64,000 bases of DNA from Roseibacillus sp. GTDB lineage: Bacteria; Verrucomicrobiota; Verrucomicrobiia; Verrucomicrobiales; Akkermansiaceae. Both the position numbers and the translations under genes were made by a program. The stretch is from contig NZAC01000034.1 of assembly GCA_002686085.1 (NCBI GenBank), positions 34,390-98,389 of the forward strand, read 5' to 3'. Positions 26,807-36,735 of the stretch are shown here, piece after piece (position 1 is the stretch's first letter; every line of letters begins with the position of its first letter). The notes beneath the pieces are model-generated. The model worked only from the letters and a program-made list of their open reading frames with translations, searched no databases and was not told the DNA's origin.

Positions 26807-27346
26807 TCACGGTGATTCCAACAAAGGGGCATCAGGCCCCGATTCTCGGTGTCTCCTGGCCACTGTTTTCGCTCTGGCCTCCCGGAAGAAGCGCTGAAGA
26901 AGCTCTACACATTCATCTTCGAGTACCCCTCCGGTCGCTTCACAACGGTGATTCAGAGGAGGGTTGGACTCCAGAAGGTTGATCCAGCCCCCTGCAGCTC
27001 CCGCCTTCAGGTCAGGGCACCCGAACACCACCCGCTCCGGGCGACAGTGAACGATAGCTCCCGCACACATCGGACACGGCTCCTTGGTCACGTAGAGAAT
27101 ACACTTCTCCAAGCGCCAGTCTTCCAATCTGTTCTGAGCTGCCGTTAGCGCCAGCATTTCCGCGTGAGCTGTGGCGTCACGAAGGGTCTCAACCTGATTC
27201 CATCCCCGAGCGATTATCTCTCCCTCTCGCACCACCACGGCCCCAATGGGCACTTCTTCAGCCGCATAGGCCTTGTGGGCCTCTCGCAAGGCCTGCCCCA
27301 TGAAATAGGCATCACTGGCGAGGTCGATAATCAGGTCTTCACTCAC
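26807..27346 (-). CDS. tadA: tRNA-specific adenosine deaminase
   Basis: TadA converts adenosine to inosine at the wobble position of tRNA-Arg(ACG). The 179-residue protein carries the zinc cytidine-deaminase motifs H61-A-E63 (proton-shuttling Glu) and PCPMC (C91, C94), plus FGCPDLKAGAAGG, typical of TadA. The C-terminal 20 residues after FFREARAK are longer than needed and may be disordered. The GTG at 27346 is used as start; the next ATG (residue 16) would cut the first helix. It converges on the PEP-CTERM gene, the stops being 9 nt apart. Confidence 0.93.
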   Translation of the reverse strand: MSEDLIIDLASDAYFMGQALREAHKAYAAEEVPIGAVVVREGEIIARGWNQVETLRDATAHAEMLALTAAQNRLEDWRLEKCILYVTKEPCPMCAGAIVHCRPERVVFGCPDLKAGAAGGWINLLESNPPLNHRCEATGGVLEDECVELLQRFFREARAKTVARRHRESGPDAPLLESP

Positions 27347-27424
27347 TCACGAGAGGCAAGCACAATGACGGGAGTAGCCAAATCACGAAATGCTCCACTC
27401 CACAAATCTTAGGGCTCGCCAACT

Positions 27425-28150
27425 GTGAAAGACTGGGAAGTCTTGAAAAGTAGCGCTGGCCAGCTAAAAAAAGGCGTGAAGAAATGGAGCAACGCCGACC
27501 GGATCGTCGCGCCCTCCGTACTGGCAGCTGATTTTTCCCGTATCGCAGAAGAATGCTCGAGGGCGATTACCGCTGGGGCAGACTGGCTGCACCTCGATGT
27601 CATGGATGGGCATTTCGTCGAGAACATCTCCTTCGGACCTGCAATGGTGGAAGCGATTCACGCAACCAATGACATTTTCCTCGATGTCCATCTGATGATC
27701 GAGAAGCCTGACCATTACATCCCAAGGTTTCTCGAAGCGGGGGCGGACCTGATCTCCGTTCACGCTGAGCCGGAGGCTTGCCACGAGGTCGCTCGCACCT
27801 TGGAGATAATCAGCGATGGGGGGTGCAAAACCGGGATCGCTCTGAACCCGGCCACCCCTCTGGAAGCAGTGGAACCTTATCTTGATCAGGTCGACTTACT
27901 TCTGGTTATGACTGTAGTCCCCGGGTTCGGGGGACAGGCATTCATGCCAGAAGTCCTGCCCAAGGTGGAAAAGGCGGTCCAGATCAGGGAGAAGCATTCC
28001 CTCTCTTTTCATATTGAGGTCGATGGCGGGATCGATCCACAGACCGCCCCTGCGGCTACCGCTGCGGGAGCAAACGTCTTGGTAGCTGGCTCCTCGACAT
28101 TCAAGGCTCCTGATATTGGCAACGCCATCCGTGCCATCCGGGAGGCCTGA
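27425..28150 (+). CDS. rpe: Ribulose-phosphate 3-epimerase
   Basis: Rpe interconverts ribulose-5-phosphate and xylulose-5-phosphate in the pentose phosphate pathway. The 241-residue TIM barrel has APSVLAADFSR, the metal-binding LHLDVMDGHFVENISFGP, VHLMIEKP, the loop VVPGFGGQAFM and IEVDGGID with the catalytic Asp. The first 28 residues of the predicted product (MKDWEVLKSSAGQLKKGVKKWSNADRIVA) exceed the usual start; a GTG at 27476 would give a normal-length enzyme. I keep the first GTG because neither has a clear ribosome-binding site, so the start is uncertain. It is divergent from tadA (78 nt). Confidence 0.92.
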   Translation: MKDWEVLKSSAGQLKKGVKKWSNADRIVAPSVLAADFSRIAEECSRAITAGADWLHLDVMDGHFVENISFGPAMVEAIHATNDIFLDVHLMIEKPDHYIPRFLEAGADLISVHAEPEACHEVARTLEIISDGGCKTGIALNPATPLEAVEPYLDQVDLLLVMTVVPGFGGQAFMPEVLPKVEKAVQIREKHSLSFHIEVDGGIDPQTAPAATAAGANVLVAGSSTFKAPDIGNAIRAIREA

Positions 28151-28263
28151 CGCTTTCTTTTCTCTCGAGGACAACCCTCCCCAAAAGACCACCACGAATC
28201 CGCCGTAGCGGCTGAAGTGACTTTTGCTGGTGGGAGCCTTGTACCCCCCGCTAAATTTAATCC

Positions 28264-29763
28264 ATGCTACCTCGTTTCCGAATTTCAATTGCTCTCGGCC
28301 TTGCACTACTGATGCTGGACTCGGCAAGTGCCCGGGCGGACGACACCCCCACAGGCCATCCCAATATCCTCCTTCTTCTCGTTGATGATTTGAAGCCTGC
28401 CTTGGGCTGCTACGGCGACCCGTACGCCAAGACCCCCCATCTAGATCAACTGGCCGCTCGAGGCCTTAGATTTGACCTCGCCTACTGCAATCAGGCGGTT
28501 TGCGCTCCATCACGATTTACCCTGATGCTGGGAGCCCATTCCACCGCCACTGGACTCTACGGCCTCGGCCATAAGCTGCGACGTTCCATGCCAGAGGCCG
28601 TTACCATGCCCCAGTTCTTTGCCCAACATGGCTATCACACTGAATCGATGGGTAAAATTTTTCACATCGGCCACGGGAATGAAGGAGACCCGGAGTCCTT
28701 CAGTGTCCCGCATTTCCACGACAAGGTGATCGAGTATCTAGACCCCGCCAGTACGGAAGGGGGAAAGCTCACCCGAGAAGAAGCCTACTTCACCAACCAG
28801 AAGCTCGACCAGATTCGCTCTCTTCCGCGAGGTGCCGCTTTTGAAGCTACCAATTCCCGTGATGAGGACTATGCCGACGGAAGAGTTGCGGCAGAGGCCA
28901 TCAAGCGGCTTCGAGCTGCCAAGACCCGTAAGGGTCCATTTTTCATGGCCGTCGGTTTTGTCCGTCCCCACCTCCCCTTCAGTGCTCCCCAGAGATACTG
29001 GGACCTTCACGATCCTTCGAAGCTTCCCCTCTCTCCCTTTCCGGACCATCCCAAGGGCTCCCCGGGAATCGCTCATAAACGCGCTGGAGAAATTGCCATG
29101 TATTCTCCAGTTCCTCCAAAAAATGAAGACTACACAGAAAAACTGAAACGCCAACTCGTTCACGGCTATTACGCGAGTGTCAGCTATATGGACGCACAAA
29201 TCGGAAAAGTGATGACGGAGCTCGATCGCCTTCGCCTAGACAGCAACACCATCGTCGTGCTCTGGGGAGACCATGGCTTCCACCTTGGGGATCTTGGCAT
29301 CTGGACCAAGCACACGAACTACGAGCAAGCCAACCGAATCCCGCTCGTTATTGTTGCACCAGGTGTGACGGCGAAAGGCGGCTCCACCAGACAATTGGCG
29401 GAAAGCGTGGACCTGTTTCCGACCCTTGCTGAACTCAGTGGCCTGCCCCAGCCAGAAGTCCCCCAACCGATGAGCGGCAAAAGCCTCCTCCCGGTTCTCA
29501 AGGACCCCGAATTACGAGTGCGGGACCATGCCTTCCACTGCTACCCACGAAGGGGGGGAGTCATAGGCAGGGCCATCAGGACGGAGCGATACCGAATGGT
29601 CGAATGGAAAAAGCCCGGGGCTCCAGCCAAGACCGCCCAATTCGAACTCTACGATTATGGAGAAAGCTCCGTGGAGCAGCTAAACCTTGCCAAGGAAAGG
29701 CCGGGAATCCTTGCCAAGATGAAAGGAATACTCGCCCGCTACCCGGAAGCGAAACGGCGTTAA
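28264..29763 (+). CDS. Secreted sulfatase (iduronate-2-sulfatase-like)
   Basis: The 499-residue protein has a signal peptide (cleavage near ASARAD) followed by a type I sulfatase domain. The formylglycine motif is CxPSR (C80-A-P-S-R84), metal ligands appear as LVDD (residues 39-42) and in VVLWGDHGFHLGDLGIWTKHTNYE, and the TGLYGLGH segment follows the active-site motif. It ends with the S4-type part typical of iduronate-2-sulfatase-like enzymes that act on sulfated polysaccharides. The Cys must be converted to formylglycine by a maturase that is not visible here. It is a lone plus-strand gene, close to the convergent esterase gene. Marine Verrucomicrobiota carry many such enzymes. Confidence 0.9.
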   Translation: MLPRFRISIALGLALLMLDSASARADDTPTGHPNILLLLVDDLKPALGCYGDPYAKTPHLDQLAARGLRFDLAYCNQAVCAPSRFTLMLGAHSTATGLYGLGHKLRRSMPEAVTMPQFFAQHGYHTESMGKIFHIGHGNEGDPESFSVPHFHDKVIEYLDPASTEGGKLTREEAYFTNQKLDQIRSLPRGAAFEATNSRDEDYADGRVAAEAIKRLRAAKTRKGPFFMAVGFVRPHLPFSAPQRYWDLHDPSKLPLSPFPDHPKGSPGIAHKRAGEIAMYSPVPPKNEDYTEKLKRQLVHGYYASVSYMDAQIGKVMTELDRLRLDSNTIVVLWGDHGFHLGDLGIWTKHTNYEQANRIPLVIVAPGVTAKGGSTRQLAESVDLFPTLAELSGLPQPEVPQPMSGKSLLPVLKDPELRVRDHAFHCYPRRGGVIGRAIRTERYRMVEWKKPGAPAKTAQFELYDYGESSVEQLNLAKERPGILAKMKGILARYPEAKRR

Positions 29764-29789
29764 CTGCAATGCTTCAGACAGCCTAGGTG

Positions 29790-30638
29790 CTAATTTCCAG
29801 TAACAGTCAGCAGTCCCTCCTTCTGCAGGAATTCCTCCATTCTTCCCATCGTTGTCCAGTATTGGCTGTTGTCTCCCCGTGGGTTGAAGAAGCCGTGTTT
29901 CTGGCCCTCTGAGACAAACAGGCGACAGGAACGTCCTTTCTTATCCATCCGGGCCTTGAAAAGCTTATGCCCGGCGGGGGGCGTTGTGGTATCTGCAGAT
30001 CCCACCTGCACAAGCGTGGGAGCAGCCAAGGTGTGCACGTGCTCCACCGGAGAGAGTTCGCGGTAACGCTGTTTCAACTTTGCGTATCCGTATCCTTTCT
30101 GCGAGGTGTCAATGACGGGGTTAAAAAGGGCCATTGCCGCCGGAATAAAGACGGGCTCTCCCTCCCGCACATCATCGAGGTCAGCAATCAAGCCGCAGCA
30201 GGCAGCAAGGTGTCCCCCTGCCGACCCTCCAGCTGCAACAATTCGATCCCGATTCACACCTTGGCTCTTCGCATTGCGCCAGATCCAGCGAATAGCGGCC
30301 TTGGCATCAGCTACGGCCTCAAAAGGAGACGTCTTGTGCCGACTCTGGACCCGGTAATCCGCGCAGTAGGCCACTACCCCAAGGGATGCCAGCCTGGTAG
30401 CCTGTGGATGAAACTGCGTGGTAGAGCCCCCAACCCAGCCTCCCCCGAAAAAGAAGACCACTGCGGAGCGGGTATCTCCCGCTTTCCACCCCTTCGGCCG
30501 GAAAATCTCGATTCCTAGTTCGGCCTGTTCCGTCTTGCGGTAGACAACAACCTCATCGGGCTTCCGGACTTCGGGTTTTGGAGCACTGAACGCGGCATGG
30601 CTACAGGCCAGAAGAGAAATGGTCAGAATCGAGCGCAT
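29790..30638 (-). CDS. Secreted alpha/beta-hydrolase (acetyl-esterase-like)
   Basis: The 282-residue protein with a signal peptide (MRSILTISLLACSHAAFS) belongs to the carbohydrate-esterase/BD-FAE-like group of alpha/beta-hydrolases. The oxyanion motif reads FFFGGGWVGG (usually HGGGW), the nucleophile is in GGSAGGHLAA, the catalytic Asp lies in VGSADTTTPP and the His in KHGFFN. It likely removes acyl groups from polysaccharides. It sits tail to tail with the sulfatase gene. The substrate is not known. Confidence 0.85.
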   Translation of the reverse strand: MRSILTISLLACSHAAFSAPKPEVRKPDEVVVYRKTEQAELGIEIFRPKGWKAGDTRSAVVFFFGGGWVGGSTTQFHPQATRLASLGVVAYCADYRVQSRHKTSPFEAVADAKAAIRWIWRNAKSQGVNRDRIVAAGGSAGGHLAACCGLIADLDDVREGEPVFIPAAMALFNPVIDTSQKGYGYAKLKQRYRELSPVEHVHTLAAPTLVQVGSADTTTPPAGHKLFKARMDKKGRSCRLFVSEGQKHGFFNPRGDNSQYWTTMGRMEEFLQKEGLLTVTGN

Positions 30639-30725
30639 ATGGCATTCTTCCCCCGCGGATCCAAAGGGGCGAGGAAAAGATACCCCCTCTTCCCTCCGCT
30701 AGCTCTTGGTCTGACCCTATTCTTG

Positions 30726-31400
30726 ATGCAAACGATTCCTCGCGCCCTCCTCTACGATTTCGATGGTCTGATCGTCGACACCGAATGGCCGATCTACCAA
30801 GCCTGGCTCCAGACATTTCAGGATCATGGCCATGCACTACCTCTGGAAGTCTTCAACCAGTGCATCGGAACCGACTTCGAGACTTGGTCTCCAAAAACTC
30901 ATCTGGAAAACCTGACTGGCGCTCCTATTGAATGGTCTTCTCTCGACGATGCCCGTCAGGCTTCCATCGAAAAGAATCTGGAGGGAGCCCAAGCCATGAC
31001 CGGAATTCCTGAAGCTGTGGAATGGGGCAGAAAATCCGGATTCTTAATGGGGGTGGTTTCCAGCTCATCGCATCGCTGGGTCGATGGGTGGCTGAGAAAA
31101 ATCGGCCTTCTGGACCACTTCGATATCACCGTCTGCCGCGATGATGCCCCTCGTATAAAGCCAGCCCCCGACCTCTATCTCGAGGCCGCTCAACGCCTGA
31201 AAATTGACCCCGCTTCCTGCCTTGTCATTGAGGACTCGGTCAACGGGATCAAGGCGGCCAAGGCAGCGGGAATGGCCAATGTCGCTATTCCCAATCGTGT
31301 CACCTCCTGTTGCGATTTCTCCCTTTCCGACCATGTCATTGGCAGCGCCCGTGAGCTACCAGCAGTCATCGAACGTATTCAAGAAGCTGAGGAAAATTGA
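30726..31400 (+). CDS. HAD-superfamily phosphatase (beta-phosphoglucomutase-like)
   Basis: The 224-residue HAD-IA protein has the nucleophile motif DFDGLIVD (D11, D13), an alpha-helical cap, SSSSHRWVDGWL as motif II, and motif IV IEDSVNGIKAAKAAGM. Relatives are sugar phosphatases, phosphoglycolate phosphatase or beta-phosphoglucomutase; the substrate cannot be told. I used the ATG at 30726 (MQTIPRALLYDFDG) because a HAD protein starts just before the first strand. The open frame to 30597 overlaps the promoter area of the esterase gene. It is plus strand, divergent from the esterase. Confidence 0.85.
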   Translation: MQTIPRALLYDFDGLIVDTEWPIYQAWLQTFQDHGHALPLEVFNQCIGTDFETWSPKTHLENLTGAPIEWSSLDDARQASIEKNLEGAQAMTGIPEAVEWGRKSGFLMGVVSSSSHRWVDGWLRKIGLLDHFDITVCRDDAPRIKPAPDLYLEAAQRLKIDPASCLVIEDSVNGIKAAKAAGMANVAIPNRVTSCCDFSLSDHVIGSARELPAVIERIQEAEEN

Positions 31401-31723
31401 CGAGTCTCTGCTTCCTTTTAGAGCCCCAGTTATTAAGCCGCGCGTGGCCTCCATCCCATTTTTAGGGCACTTCCTGAATGCGGTTCGCTGCTGTAATCGC
31501 CCGCCTCACCGCCAGCGCCCCCCCGGGGCACACTCGCCCTGCCATTGACCTAGAGTGGCGGAGTGGGGACGGGAGCTACACTCATGACGGGCACTCGAAG
31601 AGGCTAATGCCGCGAAGGTGGCGGCCAAAAGAATGGGGCTCCAGCTCACCACCATGAACTTTTGCTTATGGTAACAGCTGGGGGAAAAGGCGTCGATCTA
31701 CTTCGCCTGTTTCAAGGGCTCCC
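31401..31723. other. Intergenic region after the HAD gene
   Basis: A stretch of 323 nt between convergent HAD and rdgB genes. It includes a run of seven C residues near 31518 and the short minus-strand frame at 31506-31655. No terminator hairpin with a T-run is evident. Confidence 0.4.
31506..31655 (-). CDS. Possible 49-residue secreted peptide
   Basis: A short minus-strand frame with ATG at 31655 and stop at 31506. Its first 22 residues (MVVSWSPILLAATFAALASSSA) look exactly like a signal peptide. The remainder is short, polar and has two Cys (HECSSRP and GECAPGG). It could be a real small secreted protein, the 5' part of a frameshifted gene (the C/G-run near its end makes a sequencing or slippage error possible), or chance. 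No relatives are known to me. Confidence 0.3.
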   Translation of the reverse strand: MVVSWSPILLAATFAALASSSARHECSSRPHSATLGQWQGECAPGGRWR

Positions 31724-32347
31724 TCACACCTTATCCAGTGAAGCCCCGGGGATGCCGCCATTGCGGAGTCGAAGCCAGGCCGACACCTCCTCCATCGCCC
31801 GGGCCCGATGGCTCAAGCCATTCTTAATATCTGGACCCAACTCTGCAAACGATTTGCGTTCGCCGCGAGGAACGAAAAGAGGATCATACCCAAACCCAGA
31901 ATGGCCTCGCGGCTTTTCCAGAATCCGCCCCTCCACACTGCCCGAGAAATCATTCAGAATTTCCCCAGCCTCAGCCAGCACCATGACACAACGAAACCTT
32001 GCGGTTCTTCTATTTTCTCCCACGCCCTCGAGCTCCAAAAGCAGCTTTGTATTGTTGTCAGAGTCTTTCGCCTCCAGTCCGGCATACCGAGCCGAGTAGA
32101 CACCCGGCCTTCCCTCAAGCGCATCGACCTCAAGCCCCGAGTCATCGGCCAGGACTAATGACCCAGTCACGCTACTGATAGCAACAGCCTTGAGCCCCGC
32201 ATTCTCAAGAAAGGTAGATCCCGTCTCCTCGACATCGGGAGCACCCGGAAGCGTTGTCAGGTCAGATACTTGATATCCTTCCCCCAGTATTGATGCTATT
32301 TCTTCGGTTTTATGTATATTCCGTGTTGCGACCAGCAGTGGGATCAT
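31724..32347 (-). CDS. rdgB: Non-canonical purine NTP pyrophosphatase (RdgB/HAM1)
   Basis: This enzyme removes ITP, dITP and XTP from the nucleotide pool. The 207-residue protein starts PLLVATRNIHKTEEI, the HAM1 N-terminus with the T/SxNxxKxxE motif, and has LVLADDSGLEVDALEGRPGVYSARYAG, GFGYDPLFVP and a late SHRARAM. All are diagnostic. I used the ATG at 32347 (MIPLLVATRN), since the frame extends to 32548 without family-like sequence. It is divergent from the serine hydrolase gene with a long gap between. Confidence 0.93.
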   Translation of the reverse strand: MIPLLVATRNIHKTEEIASILGEGYQVSDLTTLPGAPDVEETGSTFLENAGLKAVAISSVTGSLVLADDSGLEVDALEGRPGVYSARYAGLEAKDSDNNTKLLLELEGVGENRRTARFRCVMVLAEAGEILNDFSGSVEGRILEKPRGHSGFGYDPLFVPRGERKSFAELGPDIKNGLSHRARAMEEVSAWLRLRNGGIPGASLDKV

Positions 32348-32636
32348 TCCTTCATCCTCCTCAACAGCTCTGCTCAATAAAGTGCGAAAACCGACCATCT
32401 GGCCTCCGCGCCGCTTCGGGAGGGATCTCTCTGTCCGCGCTCTTATTCCAGGGACTAGAATAGGGCCTGCGCGTGCCCTCCAGATATTAAGGCGCTTACT
32501 AAGAAAAAAATAAGAAATTCTCTGGCGAGTAACCCTCTCCCTTCTCAATATCTCTCGCTACAGATTTTCCCCAGCTAAGTATTCATCGCCCGGTTCAGAC
32601 CTTCCCGGACTCCCGGTCAACGAGTAACAGATTCTT

Positions 32637-32665
32637 CGCTCCTTCTCTTCGGAGAAGAGCGAGAG
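32637..32665 (+). ncRNA. Hairpin with UUCG tetraloop, part of a possible small RNA
   Basis: CTTCTC-TTCG-GAGAAG is a perfect 6-bp stem closed by a very stable UUCG tetraloop. It can be extended outward (TCGCT with AGCGA) across one bulged C. It lies directly before the terminator hairpin at 32669. The arrangement suits the 3' part of a small RNA or a leader; the 5' end and promoter were not found. Confidence 0.4.
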
Positions 32666-32668
32666 AGG

Positions 32669-32710
32669 CCCCGCCGTGGTTTCGGTGCTACCGCGGCGGG
32701 GTTCTGTTTT
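32669..32710 (+). terminator. Intrinsic terminator
   Basis: A 12-bp stem (CCCCGCCGTGGT with ACCGCGGCGGGG, one wobble pair) and a 9-nt loop, followed by TTCTGTTTT. It reads on the plus strand, 70 nt before the serine hydrolase start, so it would stop transcription of an upstream plus-strand RNA; no protein gene on that strand lies near. Confidence 0.75.
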
Positions 32711-32779
32711 CCGCTACTACTAAATGAGCCGAGGGGAGGCCACTTGCCTTCCTCCGTAAGATCAGAGACAAACACCCAC

Positions 32780-34033
32780 ATGAAGCTATATGCGGTTATC
32801 TTGTTCCTGATTCTTATTCCCGGACTCTCCACGGCGAGAAAGCCCACTCCCAAAGAACTGCCCGTCGCTGATCCTGCCTCGGTAGGTATGTCCTCGGAAA
32901 AGCTCCAATTGGTCGGAGACAAAGTTCAGTCTCTGATTCGTGAGAAGCACATTGCCGGAGCCTCCGTGATGGTGACCCGGAGAGGAAAAATTGTCTACTC
33001 GGAGACATTTGGCCTCCGCGATATCGAAAACAAAAAGCCCATGGAGGCAGACACCATCTTTCGTATCTATTCCATGACAAAGGCTGTTACTTCGGTTGCC
33101 ACAATGATGCTGGTTGAGCGAGGTGAACTTCGGATCGAAGACGCCGTCTCCAAATACCTGCCTGAGTTTAAAAACGCCAAGGTTTGGAAAGATGGTAAGG
33201 CAAGGATCCCGAAAACCCCTGCCACCGTCAAAGACCTCTTGTGTCACACTTCGGGATATTCCTACGGAAATATCGGAATTCAGCCGATAGACGAAGCGCA
33301 TCGGGAGAACGGCTCCCTCCTCGAGACAGTCCCACTTTCCAGGTTTTATAGGCAGGCCGCGCTCATCCCGATGGCCTTTGATCCCGGCGAGCGTTGGCTT
33401 TACGGAATTTCGACAGACCTTCTGGGCGCCGTAGTGGAGCGAGTTTCAGGCCTCACTCTCGACCAATTCTTCCAATCTCAGATTTTTACCCCACTAGGAA
33501 TGGTCGACACGGGCTTCGTGATCCCGGAGGACAAAAGAGCACGGCTAGCTGTGGCTTACGACTCCAACAAAAAAGGGGCATTAAAAAGAAGGACCACGGA
33601 TCTATTTACTTACAGCGCCAAGACCAGAATGTTTTCGGGGGGTGGGGGCCTCGCTTCGACAATCCGTGATTATACCCGCTTCCTGCAGATGATGGCAAAC
33701 GGCGGAGAGCTGCACGGGCACAGGCTCCTTCAGAAGAAGACCGTGGAAAATATGACACGGAATCACCTCCCTGCGTCGGCAATGCCTATAAGGTTCCCTG
33801 GGAACTTGAGACATGGCACGGGGTTTGGCCTCGGCTTCTCAGTGAAGGTTGACCAAAAAGATTGGAATAAGGCAGGGCGCCTCGGCGAATACGGCTGGGG
33901 GGGCATGCTGAGCACCCACTTCTGGATTTCTCCGGCTGATCAGCTCGTCGTGGTCACCATGGAGCAAACCTTTCCCTTCGACTTCCTTCTCGAGGATGCT
34001 CTCAAGCCACTGATTTACAATTCGATCGAATAG
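32780..34033 (+). CDS. Secreted serine hydrolase of the beta-lactamase/esterase family
   Basis: The 417-residue secreted enzyme (signal peptide [19 protein letters not shown]) resembles class C beta-lactamases and EstB-type esterases. The nucleophile/base pair is SMTK (S98, K101) after FRIY. The Tyr motif appears as WLYGIS, the usual esterase variant of YxN, and the third motif is near [10 protein letters not shown] bacterial esterase or D-amino-acid-peptidase-type role is more likely than antibiotic resistance, because such genes are widespread in this phylum. I used the ATG at 32780, which immediately starts the signal peptide. Confidence 0.85.
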   Translation: MKLYAVILFLILIPGLSTARKPTPKELPVADPASVGMSSEKLQLVGDKVQSLIREKHIAGASVMVTRRGKIVYSETFGLRDIENKKPMEADTIFRIYSMTKAVTSVATMMLVERGELRIEDAVSKYLPEFKNAKVWKDGKARIPKTPATVKDLLCHTSGYSYGNIGIQPIDEAHRENGSLLETVPLSRFYRQAALIPMAFDPGERWLYGISTDLLGAVVERVSGLTLDQFFQSQIFTPLGMVDTGFVIPEDKRARLAVAYDSNKKGALKRRTTDLFTYSAKTRMFSGGGGLASTIRDYTRFLQMMANGGELHGHRLLQKKTVENMTRNHLPASAMPIRFPGNLRHGTGFGLGFSVKVDQKDWNKAGRLGEYGWGGMLSTHFWISPADQLVVVTMEQTFPFDFLLEDALKPLIYNSIE

Positions 34034-34136
34034 CGGGCTCTCCGCCAACTGCCCCCGTAACCCTGACGCAGGGCGCTTGCCCTGCCACGGCTTATCTGCC
34101 ACCTTCCCGCCCCATTTCAGGACCAAAGAACCCACC

Positions 34137-36686
34137 ATGAGCGACCGACGTAAACCTTACCCATTCGATACTTTCGAGGCAAAGTGGCAGGAGCGTTGGG
34201 ACGAGAACCAGGCGTTCCGTATGCCCGGACCAGGTGACCCTGACTTCGATAGCTCCGCACCCAAATTCTATGCGCTCGACATGTTTCCCTACCCCAGCGG
34301 AGCTGGACTGCATGTAGGCCACCCTGAAGGCTATACCGCCACGGACATTATCACTCGCTACAAACGCAAGAACGGCTTCAACGTTCTCCACCCGATGGGT
34401 TGGGACGCGTTTGGCCTGCCCGCGGAAGAGCATGCCCGGAAGACCGGAGAGCACCCAAGAATCAATACACAGAACAACATCAATAACTTCCGGCGCCAGC
34501 TCAAGATGCTTGGCTTCTGTTACGACTGGGATCGCGAGGTAAATACCACGGATCCAGAATACGTGCGGTGGACCCAATGGATCTTCCTGCAGATTTACAA
34601 TAGCTACTTTGATGCCTCTTCCCAACGGGCCCGGCCCGTATCCGAACTGGAAGAGCAGGGCTGGACCAAGGAACAAATCGATAATGTGCGACTTGCCTAT
34701 GTCGCAGAGGCTCCCGTGAACTGGTGCCCCAGCCTTGGAACGGTCCTCGCCAATGAGGAAGTCTCGGAGTGGGAAGAAAAGGGGCACGCCGTAGAGCGGC
34801 GGCCTCTCCAGCAATGGATGCTTCGTATTACTGCATACGCGCAACGGCTCATCGACGAGCTGGAGGATCTCGACTGGCCCGAAGGGATCAAGATGCTCCA
34901 GCGCAACTGGATTGGAAGGTCCGAGGGCGCACGCGTTGTTTTCCCTCTCGCACCATCTCACGACGCAGAGATTGAAGTGTTTACTACGAGGCCTGACACC
35001 CTTTTCGGCGCCACCTACATGGTCCTCGCCCCAGAGCATCCTCTGGTAGACCAGATTACCACCGAACCGCAGCGAGGAGCCGTCACCTCCTATCGGAGGC
35101 TCTGCGCGTCCAAGTCTGAGATGGAGCGTGGAGAGCTCAACAAGGAGAAGACGGGCGTCGCTACGGGGGCTTTTGCCGTCAACCCAGTCAATAACCAACC
35201 CATCCCAGTGTGGATCGCTGATTATGTCATGATGGGTTATGGAACCGGTGCCATCATGGCAGTGCCCGCCCACGATAGCCGCGATCTCGAGTTCGCGAAC
35301 AAGTTTGACCTGCCTGTCGTTCAAGTGGTGGAGCCCCTGGACGACACGGCCTGGCAAGGGTTCACGGGCGACGGCAGCGCCGTGAACTCAGGCTTTCTCG
35401 ATGGAATGACAACCACCGAAGCCAAAAGAGCAATCAAGGAGTGGCTTGAGGAACACAATCATGGAGAGGCTCAAATCAACTACAAGCTGCGCGACTGGCT
35501 TTTCTCCCGCCAGCGCTACTGGGGAGAGCCCTTCCCCATCCTCTGGAAGGACGGTCACCATGAAGCCCTGCCAGAAAGCGAGTTGCCTTTGCTCGCTCCA
35601 GAGTTGGAAGACTATAATCCCTCCGGAGAACCTGAACCTCTCCTCTCAAAAGCCACCGATTGGGTCGAGGTCTCTGATGGGAAGAGGCGCGAAACAAATA
35701 CCATGCCTCAGTGGGCAGGGTCGTGCTGGTATTACCTGCGCTACTGCGACCCGACAAACAGCGAGCGATTTATTTCTGCTGAGGCCAGAGACTACTGGCT
35801 CGGAGGCTCGGGCCATACAGGAGGAGTCGACCTTTACGTTGGCGGTACAGAGCACGCTGTGCTGCATCTACTTTACGCTCGTTTCTGGCATAAGATCCTG
35901 AATGACCTTGGGCATCTCAATACTGCCGAGCCGTTCCAGAAACTCGTGAATCAGGGCCTCATCATGGGAGAAGATGGCCGTAAGATGTCCAAGTCGCTCG
36001 GCAACGTCATTAATCCTGATGACGTGGTAGCAGAGTATGGCGCGGATGCATTCAGGCTCTACGAGATGTTCATGGGCCCGCTCGAGCAGGTAAAGCCTTG
36101 GAATACACAGGGCGTCGAAGGGGTCTCGCGCTTCCTTGCCAAGGTCTGGCGAGTCGCCATGGTCATCACTCAGGAGGGCGAGTGGGCCCATGGGGACAAA
36201 CTCGGCGACAATCCCGCGGAACCCGCTCTCCTCAAGATCATGCACGCTACGATCAAGAAAGTTGGGGAGGACATCGAGAAACTTCGGTTTAACACCGCCA
36301 TTTCCCAGATGATGGAATGCATTAACGCCTTCACTTCCGGGAACGAAGTTCCCCACGAGCTTTTCCGCTCCTTCCTTATCCTGCTCAATCCTTTTGCCCC
36401 TCACCTCACCGAGGAACTTTGGGAGCAGCTGGAGTATGGAGGCTCCTGTCTCGAGGCAGATTGGCCTGACTGCGACGAGTCCCTGCTGGTGGAGGATGAG
36501 ATCGAAATGGTTGTGCAGATAAACGGAAAAGTCCGGTCCCGAATGCAGGTGGCTGCCGCGGCTTCGAATGAGGAATTGGAATCCTCTGCGCTGGCAGACT
36601 CCAAAATTGCGGGGCTCATAGAAGGCCTGACCGTTAGGAAGGTCATCGTTGTTCCCGGCCGCCTGGTGAATATCGTGGCAAACTGA
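34137..36686 (+). CDS. leuS: Leucyl-tRNA synthetase
   Basis: LeuRS attaches leucine to tRNA-Leu. The 849-residue class-I synthetase has its HIGH motif as HVGH (residues 59-62) in [19 protein letters not shown], the CP1 editing domain ([22 protein letters not shown]), the [15 protein letters not shown] segment, the KMSKS motif (residues 616-620), and a C-terminal anticodon-binding part. I used the ATG at 34137, where family sequence begins; the open frame to 34077 is not needed. A PPIase gene follows after 49 nt on the same strand. Confidence 0.97.
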   Translation: MSDRRKPYPFDTFEAKWQERWDENQAFRMPGPGDPDFDSSAPKFYALDMFPYPSGAGLHVGHPEGYTATDIITRYKRKNGFNVLHPMGWDAFGLPAEEHARKTGEHPRINTQNNINNFRRQLKMLGFCYDWDREVNTTDPEYVRWTQWIFLQIYNSYFDASSQRARPVSELEEQGWTKEQIDNVRLAYVAEAPVNWCPSLGTVLANEEVSEWEEKGHAVERRPLQQWMLRITAYAQRLIDELEDLDWPEGIKMLQRNWIGRSEGARVVFPLAPSHDAEIEVFTTRPDTLFGATYMVLAPEHPLVDQITTEPQRGAVTSYRRLCASKSEMERGELNKEKTGVATGAFAVNPVNNQPIPVWIADYVMMGYGTGAIMAVPAHDSRDLEFANKFDLPVVQVVEPLDDTAWQGFTGDGSAVNSGFLDGMTTTEAKRAIKEWLEEHNHGEAQINYKLRDWLFSRQRYWGEPFPILWKDGHHEALPESELPLLAPELEDYNPSGEPEPLLSKATDWVEVSDGKRRETNTMPQWAGSCWYYLRYCDPTNSERFISAEARDYWLGGSGHTGGVDLYVGGTEHAVLHLLYARFWHKILNDLGHLNTAEPFQKLVNQGLIMGEDGRKMSKSLGNVINPDDVVAEYGADAFRLYEMFMGPLEQVKPWNTQGVEGVSRFLAKVWRVAMVITQEGEWAHGDKLGDNPAEPALLKIMHATIKKVGEDIEKLRFNTAISQMMECINAFTSGNEVPHELFRSFLILLNPFAPHLTEELWEQLEYGGSCLEADWPDCDESLLVEDEIEMVVQINGKVRSRMQVAAAASNEELESSALADSKIAGLIEGLTVRKVIVVPGRLVNIVAN

Positions 36687-36735
36687 GATATTCTTTCGGG
36701 TTGGCGATTGAGTCCTCCGCCGCTACCTCTCACCT

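Larger units (their letters stand above)
32348..32779. other. Intergenic region, possible small RNA
   Basis: A 432-nt gap between divergent rdgB and serine hydrolase genes. Besides promoters it holds two adjacent strong hairpins (about 32637-32665 and 32669-32701). The second is followed by a T-rich tail, so transcription entering from the left on the plus strand would probably stop before the hydrolase gene. This suggests a small RNA or an attenuated leader. There is an A-run of seven near 32503. Confidence 0.45.

Noticed and set aside
30597..30725. N-terminal extension of the HAD phosphatase frame
   Set aside because: It overlaps the start of the divergent esterase gene and would precede a HAD domain that normally begins at the first residues.
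32780..34033. Antibiotic-resistance beta-lactamase
   Set aside because: The SMTK motif also fits esterases and DD-peptidase-like proteins; the Tyr motif is YGIS rather than YxN and there is no regulator or resistance context.
34092..35357. 421-residue frame on the minus strand opposite leuS
   Set aside because: It mirrors the leuS codons, has no recognisable domain or start signal, and overlaps an unambiguous synthetase gene.
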